DNA of 64,000 bases from Zygnema cylindricum (GCA_037447655.1 JBBHKE010000953.1:86001-150000); one strand, 5' to 3'. Positions 44,420-57,281 are shown, counted from the stretch's first letter. Made by a program: numbers and translations. Notes: generated from the letters alone by a model not told the origin.

Positions 44420-47400
44420 CGTTATAAATCTACCCTCTAGGGTGCCCATCTTCAACGAATCTAGTTTCATTTATTGGGAAACCATGATGTTATGGGCTTT
44501 GTGTGAAAAACAATACTGGGATATCGTCAGTGGACAAGTGAAACGTCCGTCTCAGGGAATTCCACCCGGGTTTAGTGGACTGAGGTTTTTTTGCGGCAGT
44601 ATCTGCTCCAACGGAAAAGGCAGACATCGGGGACAACAGTGTGTCCGAAAAGGGGAAAAGGAAGGAGACACCTCTTACTCCAATCGCTAGGGTACCCAAA
44701 GCGGCGACCATGAAGTCCGAAGAAAACGATATTCAAATGTGGGAATACACAAACATGGCAACCATACACTTTATTCTGAGGCATCTTACTCAAGCTTTGG
44801 AAACCTCTAATATCCACATTTTCAAGGCCGAGGAGTTGTGGGAGACCAAAGTTGAGATCTATATAGCCAATACATTTCAAGAGCTCCAGTTGGTTGAGCA
44901 ACGAATAGGGGAGTATAGTCACAAAGGGGGGAAAATGATAGACTATACCTCTCTTGTTTGTACATAGAGATGGAGAGTGCCGGGTGGACCGGTACAATGA
45001 AGATGAAAGGCAAAACCCTTATCATCAAGCTGCCTACTGAGTTTGAGAACATAATGTACCGAGTGCAAGAAATGGATGACACTTTGTGGAAGTGGAACAC
45101 AGTGGTCTGGATGATACTTGTGCAGGAGAACACTATCGAGAATCGGAGAGGAGGATAGAGCGTTCAAGCTCTAGCTGCCGGAACGGACCGGTGGGGGAAG
45201 GATTGAAAGAAGCCATACGACAACTTCAAGGGAGAGAAAGATCAAACTGGAGGACCGAGGCCTCCAAAGGGCGTTTGTCATTTCTGCAAAAAGTCGGGAC
45301 ACTTCATAGCTGATTGCCCCAAGCAGTTAGAGCTGAGGCTCCAAGAAAACCGTGCAGGAGGTTTTTCCGGAGGAAAAAAAAAGGCACTCGTGGTCACACA
45401 AGTGAAAGGGGAGACAAATGAGGATGAGTCCTCAGATGAGGAGGATATAGAGCTTCTTCTTGACAAAAATTTGGAGGAGAATGAGATTCGTCGAAAACAA
45501 AAGTGTGCTCTCGAAGCCAATCGGGAACCTCCACAGGAACGATGGATCATCGATTCAGGTGCATCAATGTATATGTGTCGTGACAGGTACCTCTTCACCA
45601 AGCTAAGAAAATCCCCACTGTAGAGATAGAGTATGGGGATGGGAGAGTAATTACTACAAATCTAGTTGGATCGGTAGATCTAAAAGTCTTAGGAAAGGGT
45701 AAGACTTACATACTCACTTTCTCACATGTTCTTTATATTCCTCAGCTGAGCAAAAATCTTGTCTCTACTTCTGTATTAGATGATAAGGAGTTTGATACCT
45801 TCACTAGAAAGGGAGGCTTTACAGCTAAGTATGGGGATCAAGTCTACGTCACCGCAGATAAAGGTAGCGAAAGAATGTTTAGGCTTAACCTGAGTAATGA
45901 AAAGAAAAATGCTTACTATGTTGGTATTCCAAACTTGATGATTTAGCATAAGCGGTTGGGGCATGTGCACTTTGATAGGCTAAGGGAAATGAAGAAGCTT
46001 GGTGTAGCAAAAGGCATTCAGTTTGGGGATAATGAAATGGTGGATGATTGTAGTGGTGGTGCCCAAGGTAAGGCTCACAGACTTCCATTTCCCAAAATTG
46101 CCACATATAAAGGTGAGAAAGTACTTGATCTGGTCCACACATATATCTGGGGACCAACAAAAGTACCTTCGGTAGGAGGTAAGAGGTTCACGATTACAAT
46201 TACTGATGACTGGTCCAAATACTGAAGAGTCTAAATTCTAAAAACAAATTCTGAAGCACCAACTTACTTCAAATAATATAAATTCTGGAGTGAGAAGTTG
46301 CACGGAACCCCCATTAAGAGAATAAGAAGTGACAATGGGGAGAATATACCTCTAACTAATTTGAGTAATATCTGAGAGATGAGGGAGTTCAACATCAAAA
46401 AACTGTACCTTATAATCCGAAACAAAATAGGGTAGCTGAGAGGTTGAACCGGACGCTAAGAGATAGCGTATGTAGTATATTGACGACAAAAGGATAGGAA
46501 AAAGGTTTTGGGCTGAGGCCATAAACTGTGCTAACTACATCAAAAATAGAGTCCTTACCTCAGCTGTGAAAGGAATGACACCTTATGAGAGATGGGTTGG
46601 AAGGAAACCAAATATTTCTCACTTTAAAGTATTCGGTAGTCAAGTTTACAGTCTTGACATAGATATGAAAAACTAGAAATTATATGTTAAAGGGAAATCG
46701 AGATATTTTATGGGATATGACGAGGATGTCAAGAGATATGGAGTCTATGACTTAGCTAAACAAGATATCATTCTGGTAAAGCATCTAGTTGTCATGGATG
46801 AAAGGAAGTCATTTGACCCTTTCAAATACACTTAGAAGATAAAACTCAGCTTTGAGTCTGACGATGAGGAAGACTCAGATCTTCCCAAAAGAGACATGAG
46901 TGAAAAAGTGATTGCAGATTCAAGGGAGATCCGCGATGAAGGAGATAAACCAGAATCTGCCCATATCCCTATACACTTCGAGGAGACACAAGAGGAGGAG
47001 ATGGAACCGACTTCCATGGATAGGGGAGCCGATGAGACAGTGAGGAGGAACCCGAGACTTCCCTCCATCCCAACTTCGGACTTTGAAGGAAGACGAAGGA
47101 GCAGCAAAAGGCTGCAAGAAAGACAAGCCGCTCACAATGTAACTAAGCTGTCTCACCCTGATGAGCCTCGGTCATACTCAGAGGCAATGGATATTCGAGA
47201 GTAGGATAGATGGGTTAGAGCCATAAATGATGAGATGGCATCCATCATGGAAGCAAATACTTGGGAACTAGTGGATTGCCCTCCAAACGAAAAAACCGAT
47301 CGGGTGCAAATGGGTGTTTATATTGAAACTGAACCCAGATAATACCATTGAAAGATATAAGGCTCAGTTGTTAGCAAAGGGGTTCACTAAAAAAGAACGG

Positions 47401-48748
47401 ATAGATTATGAAGAGACCTTTGCTTCTGTGGTACGGTTGCCATCAGTAAGGATTCTCTTTAGTCTAGCGGCAGCGGAAGACATAGAAATACGCCTGATGG
47501 ATATTAAGATCGCCTTCCTCAATGGTGAACTAAAGGAAGAAATCTTCATGCCACAACCAGAAGGGTTTGTAGAAGAAGATGAAGAGAGCGAAGTCTATAA
47601 AGTCTTTATACGGACTAAAGCAGGCTCCCATGCAATGGAATGAGAAACTATATGAGTTTCTCACCAGCCTGGAATATATCCGGATCATTTCAGACCATTC
47701 TATTTATATGTTTGAGGATGAGAATGGTGTTATTTTCATTGCAATTTATGTGGATGATTTCCTAGTGTTAAGTAAATCTATGGAAAATATCAACAAATTA
47801 CAGAAAGGTCTAAGGAGCAGGTTTGATATCAAAGATCTAAAAGAGGCAAGATATATCTTGGGAATAGAAATGGAAAGAGATAGGGGAAGAAGGATTATTA
47901 GACTTACTCAAAAAAAAGCTATGGGGAATATGCTCAAGAAATTCCAAATGGAAAAGGCAAACAGTTGTACCACTCCCATGGACTTGAAGAAAATAAGTGA
48001 TGGGAGTGTGGGAGAAGGAGTAATAATCTTAGATGATCATATGAGTCCCGAAGAAAGACAATTTATGAAGTCTATTCCTTACAGGCACGTTGTAGGAAGT
48101 TTACTCTACTTTATGAATTGTACTCGGCAAGACATAGCGGCAACAGTAGGAGTTCTCAGTAGTAGTCTTAATGATCCTAGAAAGAGAGATTGGGAGGCAA
48201 GAAAGAGAGTCATGAGATATGTGGTGGATACAAGAGAATTATGGTTGTATTTCAGAAGGGAGCACACTGACATCACAACTTGGGGTGATGCCATTTATCG
48301 AGATGCACCTTTGAGAAGATGCACTTTTGGGTATTTATTGTATGTTGGGGAAGGTGCTTGTTGTTGGAGCAGCAAGCAACAAAAGGTGGTTGCTCAGTCC
48401 ACTATGGAGGTTGAGTACATGGCCTCTTGTTCTGGTGTGAAAGAATTGATGTGGGTTAAGTCTTTGGTACAAGAATTGGGGTAAATGAAGAAAGGGGTGC
48501 ATGAAGTCTTCTGTGATAATCAGGCTGCAATTGAAATTGCAGCCAATCAAAAACATCATTTCAAAGATAAACACATGGTTATAAGATTGAATTTTGAGAG
48601 AGAAAAAGTCAAAAACAAAATTGTGAATCTTGTGTATAAACCAGATGGAAAAATGATTGCTAATATGATGACCAAACCTGTGCCCTCACTCAAATTAAAA
48701 TATTGTAGAGAGAAGTGTGGACTAAAAGAAAAGTTTAAATTAGACTAG
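44420..48748 (+). pseudogene. Copia 5 gag-pol, degenerate
   Basis: Gag from about 44400 (PSRVPIFNESSFIYWETMM) through 45158, with frame changes. Zinc knuckle FCKKSGHFIADC is near 45283-45318 and protease WIIDSGASMYMC near 45544-45580. GAG-pre-integrase and integrase run from about 45950 to 46830, with several stops; the zinc-region cysteine is altered to CSGGAQ. RT lies at 47314-48100 with LMDIKIAFLNG and an intact YVDD, mostly in one 301-codon frame that continues into RNase H (47579-48484). RNase H ends at 48748 after one stop (48482-48484). RT/RNase H is better kept than integrase. Confidence 0.9.
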
Positions 48749-48761
48749 AAAATAAGGGCAG

Positions 48762-49765
48762 CGTTGAATTATTAGATTTACAAAGTATTTTCTAGGTATG
48801 AATAGCTTAAGTGAAAATAGAAAAGAAAAGCGTAGGCAGTCTACCTCCACCTCTTCCCTCTTTCCCCCATACTTGTTGTTATCACTGAAAGAAAGAGAGG
48901 GTGGTGGAGCCATGACTGCCTTGGCTCCTTAGGCAGGTCAGAAGAAGTGACATAAGTCACTTCTAACAAAAAGGTTGAGTCAGGCAAGACTCGAACCTCC
49001 GACCGGCAGACCGAGGCATAACCGTCAGTCTTAGTCGGTCTGTCGTTGAAGTCCGTTAGAGTACATGGGGCATGATTAGTATTTAAATATGTCACAATTC
49101 ACTAATCTGATTAACGGTATTACGGATAAAGAACATAGAAACAAAATGAAATATAGCGGGAAAGTGAAACCGCACGAAACAAATTTACCATACATTGATT
49201 TTCGACGGCTAGCGTTCAAAATCGATTTGGATCCAACGGCACACATTATCGTCGAGATCCCGGAATGGTCGCTTTGGCAGTTTTCAGACGTGACATGACG
49301 TAGAGCCACGTGGCAAGATAAAATTGGGTAGTAGGAATCCCAAAGAGCATGAGGTCGAGGTCAAGGGAGACAGGCGTTCACTCAATGGCTGAGTCGTAGA
49401 TAGACCGTACAGAAAGTACACCGGCCACAGTACCTTTTTGTACTTTACAGTTCTCTGATTGTTTCATACATCATAGGGGTTGTGAGAGGGGTTTAGGACT
49501 AAAGAGATTTAGGAAGTAGCCGCCTCTCTCCCACTGAGCTTGTATATATTTTGGCATCTTTGCCACTTGATAACTAATTGCATGGTTGGGCGTTTTTAGT
49601 GATTTCTTTTGTTGCGGACTCAGGGGAGTCCAGACTGCACAGGGGTGCAGTGAGATTGCTTGTTCGCCTATTTCGGTATCTGTGATCCTAGCTAAAGAAG
49701 GGTTAGCCAAAAACTATCTAGAGGCTTCTTGAATTTTGTAGTCCAATGGGGGACACAAAATTGCA
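48762..49765 (+). repeat. Copia 5 3' LTR
   Basis: 1004 bp, closely matching 43410-44419. The tRNA-like module is at about 48970-49055 with B box complement AGACTCGAACC. Confidence 0.92.
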
Positions 49766-49770
49766 AAAGG

Positions 49771-50597
49771 AACTTGACGGACCTAGGATTTTATCGTGGT
49801 ACTTACCGTCTGTCAAAGTCGCCTATAGGTGTTATCAATGTTGAGGTATATATGGTTTGATAAGTATTTAAAAAGGTACAAGTAGACGAATTCATTTAGC
49901 GGTACGAATAGATTCTTAGTATATAGAAATAATTCTACAATTGTACGGTTCACTATACTTCACGAAAGAAATATCGCGCATTTAATTCATCGGCAAAACA
50001 AATACCGCGTATTTATTTTCGACGGCTATAATTGAAAGCCGGTTTAATCGAACGGTCACTATAGGTGCCGAGAATGCGGAATAGGCGTTTTGGATGTTTT
50101 CGTTCATCCCCACATCAAGTGACACGTGGCACACCCTCATTGGCTTGCGGCATCTCGGGAGAATAGGGGAACAAATCTGGATATGGGAAGCGGTATCTTT
50201 TTGGCCATGCCGTACGATGGTCGTACAAAAAGTACTCCAACACCTTTACCTTTCTATACGATATATCATTCTAATTGGTGTCGTACATTAGTAGTAGAGG
50301 GTATAGAGAGGGATTTAGGACTTAAAAAAAGTGGTAGGTAGCCGCCTCTCTCCCAGAATGCTTTTGTACAAAAGATTAACTTTGACCCTCCATAACTTAC
50401 TGCTCATAAGAACAAATTCAAAGATTCCCTTTGCTATCGACTTAGGGGGGTCTTGTCTTCACAAGGGTGGAGGTGGTCAGAGTGTTTGTCTGCTAGGGTG
50501 GCATTTATTCTTGTCAAAACACAAAGGGGTCAAGGTTATCAAAGAGGCTTCGTGTGAGCTGCCTATTCCGAGGACCTATGGAGGTCCCAGAATTGCA
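49771..50597 (+). repeat. Copia 3 3' LTR, second part
   Basis: This continues the LTR interrupted by copia 5 (compare 30580-31423), including ggtatatatggtttgataag, the GTACGATGGTCGTAC palindrome-like stretch and the end CCTATGGAGGTCCCAG.AATTGCA. It ends at 50597, three bases before the copia 6 LTR. Confidence 0.88.
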
Positions 50598-50649
50598 ATC
50601 TGTTGAAAAAAAGTAATTAATATTCACTTCTTAATTTAGAATCTAGAGT

Positions 50650-50690
<41 letters not shown>

Positions 50691-51508
50691 CCATGGCTGC
50701 CGCCATAGACAAAACGAAACAGACAGACAGGTTGTTAGATTGCCAAAATTTTGCCGTGGACGAGATTTGAACCTAGGTTTACATAGTATTGCATAGACGT
50801 ACGCCTTAACCATTAAGGCGTTAACGAAACGATACACGTATTCAGTTTGCTATGCCTTTAAAAAGTTATGCAAAACATCACTTTCATTAAAACATACCAA
50901 AATTGACGAAACGACGTCTTTAGTCAAACGGCGCTCGCGGACGCGAATCTAACCGTGTAAAACACATGATCGGACAGACGTCGTCGCCCTCACCAAACCC
51001 GAATGAATCTTTGGCGGATTTTGAAAATAGCGGCGCCACGTGGCGCCACATCATTGGGCGCCGAAAAGGATGGGAGGAGGAAGAATGGCTCCCATGTTGA
51101 CAAGTGTCAACCAGAAGGCCATGTTGTACAATGGTCGTACAAGAAGTACAATCGGCCACTGTACCTTCTTGTACTATACACCTTTTTGATTGGCCGAGGG
51201 TAGTGTAGTAAGTAGTTGCGAGTAGGAGTTAAGGGACTAAGCGTGTTTGAGGCGCCTCTCTCTAGGTGACCTTTTGTATTTAAAGGCCATCTTTGGCCAA
51301 CCATAACTTACTGCTCAAAGGAGCAAATTCAGTGATTCTTTTTGCTTTTGAATCAAGGGGGTCTTCTCCTTACATGGGTGAGGGTGATCAGAATATTTGT
51401 GTGCCTGGGCGGCACTTATTCAGTGGGAAAGTGAAAGGGTCATATATTATCCTAGAGGCTTTACATAGGGTGATCATTTTGTGGGTTAATAGAGACCACA
51501 AAATTTCA

Positions 51509-51523
51509 GGTTATGGGCCCACC
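51509..51523 (+). other. Copia 6 primer-binding site, half-tRNA-iMet type
   Basis: GGTTATGGGCCCACC directly follows the LTR end and is identical to the copia 3 site, an exact reverse complement of the initiator tRNA-Met anticodon arm. Confidence 0.8.
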
Positions 51524-53501
51524 CTCTAGGGTGCCCATAATTAATGGATCTGACTTTTTTTATTGGGAAATGATGATGGAGGGAGAAATTTTTGAGAAGC
51601 ACCTATAGGGCATAGTGTCCGGGCAATTACGATGCCCACCTCCACCTGGTTTGGAGGAACACGTTTTTCTGGCACCTACGTCACAACAGCTGTTAAAACA
51701 TCAGCCACCATCACGAACGATGTCAGGGAAGGGGAGAAAATAATTATGGAAGGAGAAAAATGAGGAGTTGCTTCTCGAGGGACTCCATTGTCAAAGACAA
51801 TACCGGCAGTAGTACCACCATCAATGGTGACAAGGAGTGAACGGTCAGAATATGAAAATTGGAACTATAAAGACAAGGTGGCTAAGCTTTTAATTCTCAA
51901 AAGTGTAATGAAGGGTATTTCCATTCCCCTTATGCATGTTAGATCTCCTTCTCAGATTTGGGTATCTCTAGTAAACAAATATAGTAGTGGGTCATCACAG
52001 TAGCAACAACTCGCAGAAAATAAGATTTTAGCTTATATTTATAAGGGAGGAAGTATGAATGATTATTGCAATGACTTAGGAGCATTATTTAGAGAACTAG
52101 AGAGCGCAGGTAACTCAGGGTCTGAGAGACAAATAGTAAATACAGTGATAATGAAACTACTTGAAGAGTATGAGAATATCATTAATCGGTTGCAGGACCT
52201 AGGTGATAGCAATTGGAATTGGGATGATACAGTGGGGATGATTTTAGTGAAAGAGAGTACCATAGAACTTAGGAGAGGAACTCCGAGTGTTCAAGCATTG
52301 GCTGCAGGATTTGATTGGCGAAAGCGTGATGAGGAAAATAGAAAGGATCCCTATCGAAACTTTGGAGGAAAAGGACAAAGAGGTGGAAAATTTGATCGAC
52401 AGGGAAGAGTAGCGCCTCGAGGTGGATTATGTCACTTTTGCAAGAAATCGAGACATTATATAGCAGATTGTGTCAAGCTTGCAGATCTGTGAGTGAAAGA
52501 TGGAAAAGGTTCCTCAAAATATGGAGGAAAGAAAAAAGCTTTTCTGACTCAAGTTCATGACGAGGAAAAAGATGACGTAACCGAACTGGAAGAGGAGCTT
52601 GAAAGCTTCTTTTTAAACCAAAAACCACTAAAAAACATGCAGACATTCTACGTAGACAAAAGTGTGTTTCAGAGGTTAGAGGGATCCACCTGAGAATGGG
52701 TGGATCATAGACTTAGGGGCCTCAATGCATATGTGCAAAGATAAGAGGTGGTTTACTAAATTAAGAAAATTTCTAACAGTTGAGATAAAGTATGGAGATG
52801 GTAGAGTACAAACCACAAGTCTTGTTGGATCGGTTGATTTAAAAGTTCTAGTTGATGGAAAGGCTTCAATTGTAACACTCTCAGATGTTCTTTACATTCC
52901 ACAGCTTGGCAAGAATCTAGTCTCTACAGCTGTTTTAGATAATAAAAAAATCGAAATAGGAACTAAGAAAGGAATCTTCACAACTAGATTTGAAAATGAG
53001 GCTTATTTTATAACTGAAAAGGGTAGTCAAGGAATATTCAGAATTGTACTTTGCAATGAAAAGGGTGTTTTTTACTCGTGTGGAGGTGATATGATGCTTT
53101 GGCAGAAGAGGTTGGGGCATGTGAATCTAGATAGATTAAAGAAAATGACGAAAAAAAGAATAGTGGATATAATTGAGTTTGGAGATGATGACCTCAGATG
53201 ATTGTAGTGGATGTGCCCAAGGGAAGATTCATAGACTTCCATTTCAAAAGGCATCCACATTTAAAAGAGAGAAACTATTAGATGTAGTTCACACAGATGT
53301 TTGGGGACCAGCTAGGTATGTTTCACATGGGGGGAAAAGATGAATGCTAACCATTACAAGTGATTGGTCTAGATACACTAAGGTATATTTTCTTAGACAT
53401 AAGTCAAAGGTACTAAAATGTTTCAAAAAATACAAAGTATGGAGTGAAAAATTACATGAAACCTCAATAAAAGAGATAATAAGTGATAATGGGAAAGAAT
53501 A
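51524..53501 (+). pseudogene. Copia 6 gag, protease, partial integrase
   Basis: Gag start (PIINGSDFFYWE) has a stop near 51608. The Gag core is open from 52055 to 52492 (145 codons: YCNDLGALFRELESAG, LVKESTIELRRG) and holds a zinc knuckle CHFCKKSRHYIADC in which the Gly before His is Arg. The protease region has lost its frame around 52690-52724 (DLGAS in place of DSGAS). GAG-pre-integrase is open to about 53200 (HKRLGHV has become QKRLGHV), then a frameshift leads to CSGCAQGK, VHTDVWGPA, ITSDWSRY and SDNGKEY at 53501. No RT or RNase H. Confidence 0.87.
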
Positions 53502-54151
53502 TGTTGAAGTACAATTTTAGTTGTGTATTTAGTGATAGGTACTTCTCTTAATTGTACTTTAGTGCGCATGTTATTGTCTTGCGTCGGTGTAATGTTGATT
53601 CATGTAAATGTGTTTTCGTCTACGGATACCCTTATTACTATCCGGACACACTTTGTAATCATTGTACTTATTTTTTCTCGTAGTTTAGTGGACATTATAT
53701 TTGACGGTTACATGCATCGTACATTTTCACGCTTAAGTTGTACTTTCACAATATTCATTGTAGATTAGTGATTCTTCATTATAGATTCTTTGTACGAAAT
53801 ATTTTTTTCGTTCCTAACTTTGCCGTCCACTGAATTTGTCGTTGCCGTCACCAGTAATACATTTTTCTGTCTTTTGCGGCTTCGATTCTTTTGTGGACGT
53901 CGTGTAGCTCGTCGACTCGAAATATAGAGCTATACTTGGTACTTAACCTGTTTATTCTGTACATTCAAATTTAACCGATTATAATGAGAAGACATTTTCT
54001 CCCTTGTGCTTCTCCTTTTGTATTCTTATTGTCTCTTTTGTCTTCATCTTTTGCTTCCATATTCTCCTTTGCCATGATTTTATTCTCTTTCATCTTTGAT
54101 GTCTTTCTCCGATTTCTCTTTCTTTTGCCCACCATGCCCTTACCTTCTACA
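53502..54151 (+). repeat. Element 7 5' LTR
   Basis: 650 bp. The first 466 bp recur at 56290-56756 with about one difference per 15-20 bases by eye. It contains TATAGAGCTATACTTGG near 53925, a possible core promoter. Confidence 0.82.
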
Positions 54152-54419
54152 GGTTATGGGCCACACCATGCTCGTCATCTGTGCAATTTCTCTTCTCATA
54201 TATTTTCCACTTCATTTTTTCTTTTTTTGGCAAAATATTTTTTTTGGAAGCAAATTATTTTCGAGACATTTGTTTAAAGATTAGAATTTCGGTTATCCCA
54301 TCTTTCCATTTTTCTATTTTGGCTACTTAAATGTCATTTTTTTTTGGAATTTCTAATTTAAAAAAAAAAAAAAAAACATTTTTACTTTATACTTTTATTT
54401 TTTATCCTTCCTGTTTTAT

Positions 54420-54930
54420 TATTTTCGGTTTCGGAGGGTCCTTGGCTTGTTGGAGCACCCGAAGTTCATTCTTCGAAAATCTTTACTCCATCCATATTTG
54501 ACCTCTATTCACCATTCCGATTTTGTCTCTCTTTATTTTTTGGCATTCTCGAGGCGTCCCCGGAGTGTTTGAGTACCTGAAGTTTCATTTTTTAAGTATC
54601 CCTCAACATTCAATTTTTGACCTCTACTCGCCATTGTTACCTTTCTTGAAGATCTTTCTGGTTTATTGGAGCATTGGGAAGACTTATTTTTTTTCCTCTC
54701 AATTCTTTCCAATATTCTATTTTTCCACTCAATTATCCATCTTATTTTAAGGAACTATTTTATCTGTCCCTAATTTTGGCATTTTGGAGGCCTCCTCGGA
54801 GTGTTTAAGTACTAGAAGTTTTATCTTCGAAGATCCCCTTGACATTCCACTTTGACCTCTATTCGCCACCTTCTCTTTGTGGAGACAATTTTCGGTTTAT
54901 TGGAGCATTGGAAGGAAATGACATCTCATT
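54420..54930 (+). repeat. Degenerate tandem repeat, period about 235-240 bp, inside element 7
   Basis: Blocks 'gaggc.tcc.cggagtgttt.agtac' at about 54550 and 54785, 'tttattggagcattgg' at about 54660 and 54896, and 'tttgacctct' at about 54500, 54617 and 54851 recur in the same order. This gives a little over two copies of a unit. Confidence 0.65.
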
Positions 54931-56289
54931 TCTCTTCCAACTTTCCAAACACCTCCATTTCCTCCTTCCACCAACCACTACTATTTTGTACCTTTTTTTT
55001 AAGACTTTTCCTTTCCCCCAAAAACAAAATTGTCCTCCCATTGAACATCAATTTTTATTTGTTCATCATTGTACTCTTCCCCAATTTTTTCTCTTTTAAT
55101 CTTGCTTTTATTGACAACTTTGGCCTTTCACTATTTCCTTTCTTGTCAACCTTCCACACACCATTCATCATCACAAATTTGTTACATCTTTTGTACTCTC
55201 CCATACTTCCTCCCATACTTACACGGTTGGACACATTACCATTTTTTTGTCATTCCCCCTTTGTTTCTTTTACTTTTTCATTTATCTCATTTTTCACTAC
55301 TAGCAATGAGAGGGAGTATTGACATACATTTCTAGTTGTGAAGTTCTTGTTTTCCACTCCCTATAATTCCTTATTTATGAATTTTTTAAAACTTCATCTC
55401 TATAATTGTGAAATATCATTTTTTGCATTTCATTTAATTCTCTAATTACTCTCCACTTTTTGTGACATTCTTTTATGTATTCCACTAAATTATTTTATTA
55501 CCATCCACGTCACTTAGCCTCTAAAGAGGCCCTTTTGTTATGAAATCATATTCCCTCTCACCTATAGTTTTTGTCAAATTGATTCTTTTTATGATTCCTT
55601 TAACCCATTTCAATCATCGTCTAAATATTTGAAACTTTAATTTTCTCATCTTCCCCAAAAGTGTTTTTGTCTTTTTCACACCTTTTCATTCTATTTTTCA
55701 CCTTTCTTTACATTGAACTTTTAATGTTTTTATTTACACAACTCTTTTTCTTCACGACATCAATAAACCACAAACCATAACCCAAAAACCTTAGATCATT
55801 GGCCCTTATTTTTTGAACTTTTTCCCTTTGGAATCATTTCCTCATATTGATTCATTTAACATTTTTTTTAACTCTTTCTAATCATTGTCATTGCGTTCAT
55901 CAACTTATGACACTTGCTTCAGCTTTCAATTTTTTCATTTTTCCACCACCATTGTTTTTGTAGTTGTTTCCCACATCTTTTTACTCCACCCCTTCCATTT
56001 CCAGCTTGTATTTATTCCATTCCACCTTTGATTTTTTCCTCCCGCACAAACTTTAAGTTACCTAATCTCTTCAAATCATGGAGGGTTTCTTCTTACAAAC
56101 CGTTTTTTCCTTTGATTCTACATCAAACCTTTTATAGTTTATTATCGAATTGCTCTTACTAATCCGTTTTCATCATTATGAAGAATTTTTTTCCTTTTTT
56201 TATCCAAGGCTCACTTCTTGCCTTCAATTGTTTACCACTTTTTCTTCCACAGTCATTCTCCCCTTTCCACAACTTAAATCGAGAGGGAG

Positions 56290-56756
56290 TGTTGAAGTAC
56301 AACTTCAGTTGTGTATTTAGTGATAGGTACTTCTCTTAATTGTACTTTAGTGCGCATGTTATTGTCTTGCGTCAGTGTAATGTTGATTCATGAAAATGTG
56401 TTTTTGTGTACGGATACCCTTATTACTATCAGGACACACTTTGTAATCATTGTATTTATTTTGTCTCGTAGTATAGTGGACATATTATTCAACGGTTACA
56501 TCCGTCGTACATTTTCACGCTTACGTTGTACTTTCACAATATTTATTGTAAATTAGTGATTATTTCATTATAGATTCATTGTACGAAATATTATTTTTGT
56601 TTTTAAGTTTGCAGACCACTGAATTTGTCATTGGCCGTCACCATTAATACCTTTTATGTCTTTTGCAGCTTCAATTCTTTTGTGGACGTCGTGTAGCTCG
56701 TCCACTCTAAATATAGAGCTGTACTTAGTACTTAACCTTTTCATTCTCTACATTCA
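56290..56756 (+). repeat. Element 7 3' LTR, truncated
   Basis: It matches 53502-53967. The last 184 bp of the LTR are replaced by unrelated sequence (AATTTGACAAATTTGAC...). Confidence 0.8.
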
Positions 56757-57281
56757 AATTTGACAAATTTGACAAAGACAAAGTTGGATTGCTAAGCTAC
56801 GGTTGCATAGGCGTCGACTCTAACAATAGGTGAACCTCCATCGGGCAAAAATTGAGGTTGTTTACTGAAATCTGTACATTCTCGTACCAAGTCGTATTAT
56901 TTTTTTATTTTTATTTATACTATATGTTTACCGTAGATTTGGCAAGATTCTCCAAAATTTTGGGCGGCAACTTTGACCGTCCGATTTTGTGTTTTTGAAG
57001 CAAACACTTATTTTATCTAGTGTGTGGTTAGTGTTCTCGAAGTGTTTGCAATAAGTACAATTGCCACACATCGAAGCTTTTCCATTAGGCGGTCCCTGTA
57101 AACGTACGAAAACGTATATTTGTAGGGTTTACTAGTAGGGTGTTCGATTTTGTCGGGTTAGTAAACACTGTTTCGCAATTATGACTGGTGCCACGTAGGT
57201 TAACGTTCAGATTTAAAAAATAGTAAAAAAATCTTCAAATGGAAAGTCCGAACGCAATATCTATACCAGCGGAAGTAATTA
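56757..57281. mobile_element. MITE remnants (A/B family), interrupted by A4
   Basis: GGTGAACCTCCATCGGGC at about 56829 is a family left end. 57090-57281 is an inverted copy of the right half of an A-type element (reverse complement of the TGGCGCCAATCATAATTGA region). A4 is inserted at its edge. No coding content. Confidence 0.6.

Larger units (their letters stand above)
43410..49765 (+). mobile_element. Copia 5: complete Ty1/copia element nested in the copia 3 LTR
   Basis: The element is 6356 bp, plus strand. LTRs at 43410-44419 and 48762-49765 (TGTTGAATTATT to ACAAAATTGCA). Perfect target duplication AAAGG at 43405-43409 and 49766-49770. The polypurine tract AAAATAAGGGCAG lies before the 3' LTR. 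The primer site after the 5' LTR (44420-44434) has decayed from the family sequence. The 3' LTR starts CG where TG is expected. Its sequence is distinct from the copia 1/4 subfamily. Confidence 0.95.
30364..50597 (+). mobile_element. Copia 3: Ty1/copia element carrying three later insertions
   Basis: Plus strand. The 5' LTR is 30364-31423; the 3' LTR is split by copia 5 into 43225-43409 and 49771-50597. The interior is interrupted by copia 4 (31544-38043) and a solo LTR (39816-40785). Without the insertions the element is about 6.4 kb. Flanks ATCCA (30359-30363) and ATCTG (50598-50602) agree at three of five bases, consistent with an old insertion or a coincidental match. It interrupts the LINE-like RT ORF just at motif A. 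Confidence 0.88.
50601..53501 (+). mobile_element. Copia 6: 5' part only of a Ty1/copia element
   Basis: 5' LTR 50601-51508 (TGTTGAAAAAAAG to AAATTTCA), with a (GA)n run at about 50655-50687 and a tRNA-like module at about 50745-50830. Primer site GGTTATGGGCCCACC at 51509-51523, then gag, protease and the start of integrase. It stops at 53501 where the LTR of element 7 begins. The rest of pol and the 3' LTR are not found on the far side of element 7. Confidence 0.9.
53502..56756 (+). mobile_element. Element 7: non-coding (LARD-like) LTR element, 3' LTR shortened
   Basis: 5' LTR 53502-54151 (TGTTGAAGTAC to TACCTTCTACA), followed by GGTTATGGGCC (54152-54162), the first 11 bases of the family primer site. 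The 3' LTR starts at 56290 after the polypurine tract ATCGAGAGGGAG and matches the 5' LTR only to about 56756, that is the first 466 of 650 bp. The 2.1-kb interior is T/C-rich and has no gag or pol motif; its ORFs are low-complexity Phe/Ser/Leu. No target duplication was found because the right end is lost. Confidence 0.8.

Noticed and set aside
54839-55335. Phe/Leu/Ser-rich ORFs in element 7
   Set aside because: Low complexity from a T/C-rich interior, with several frames open at once; no copia motif.
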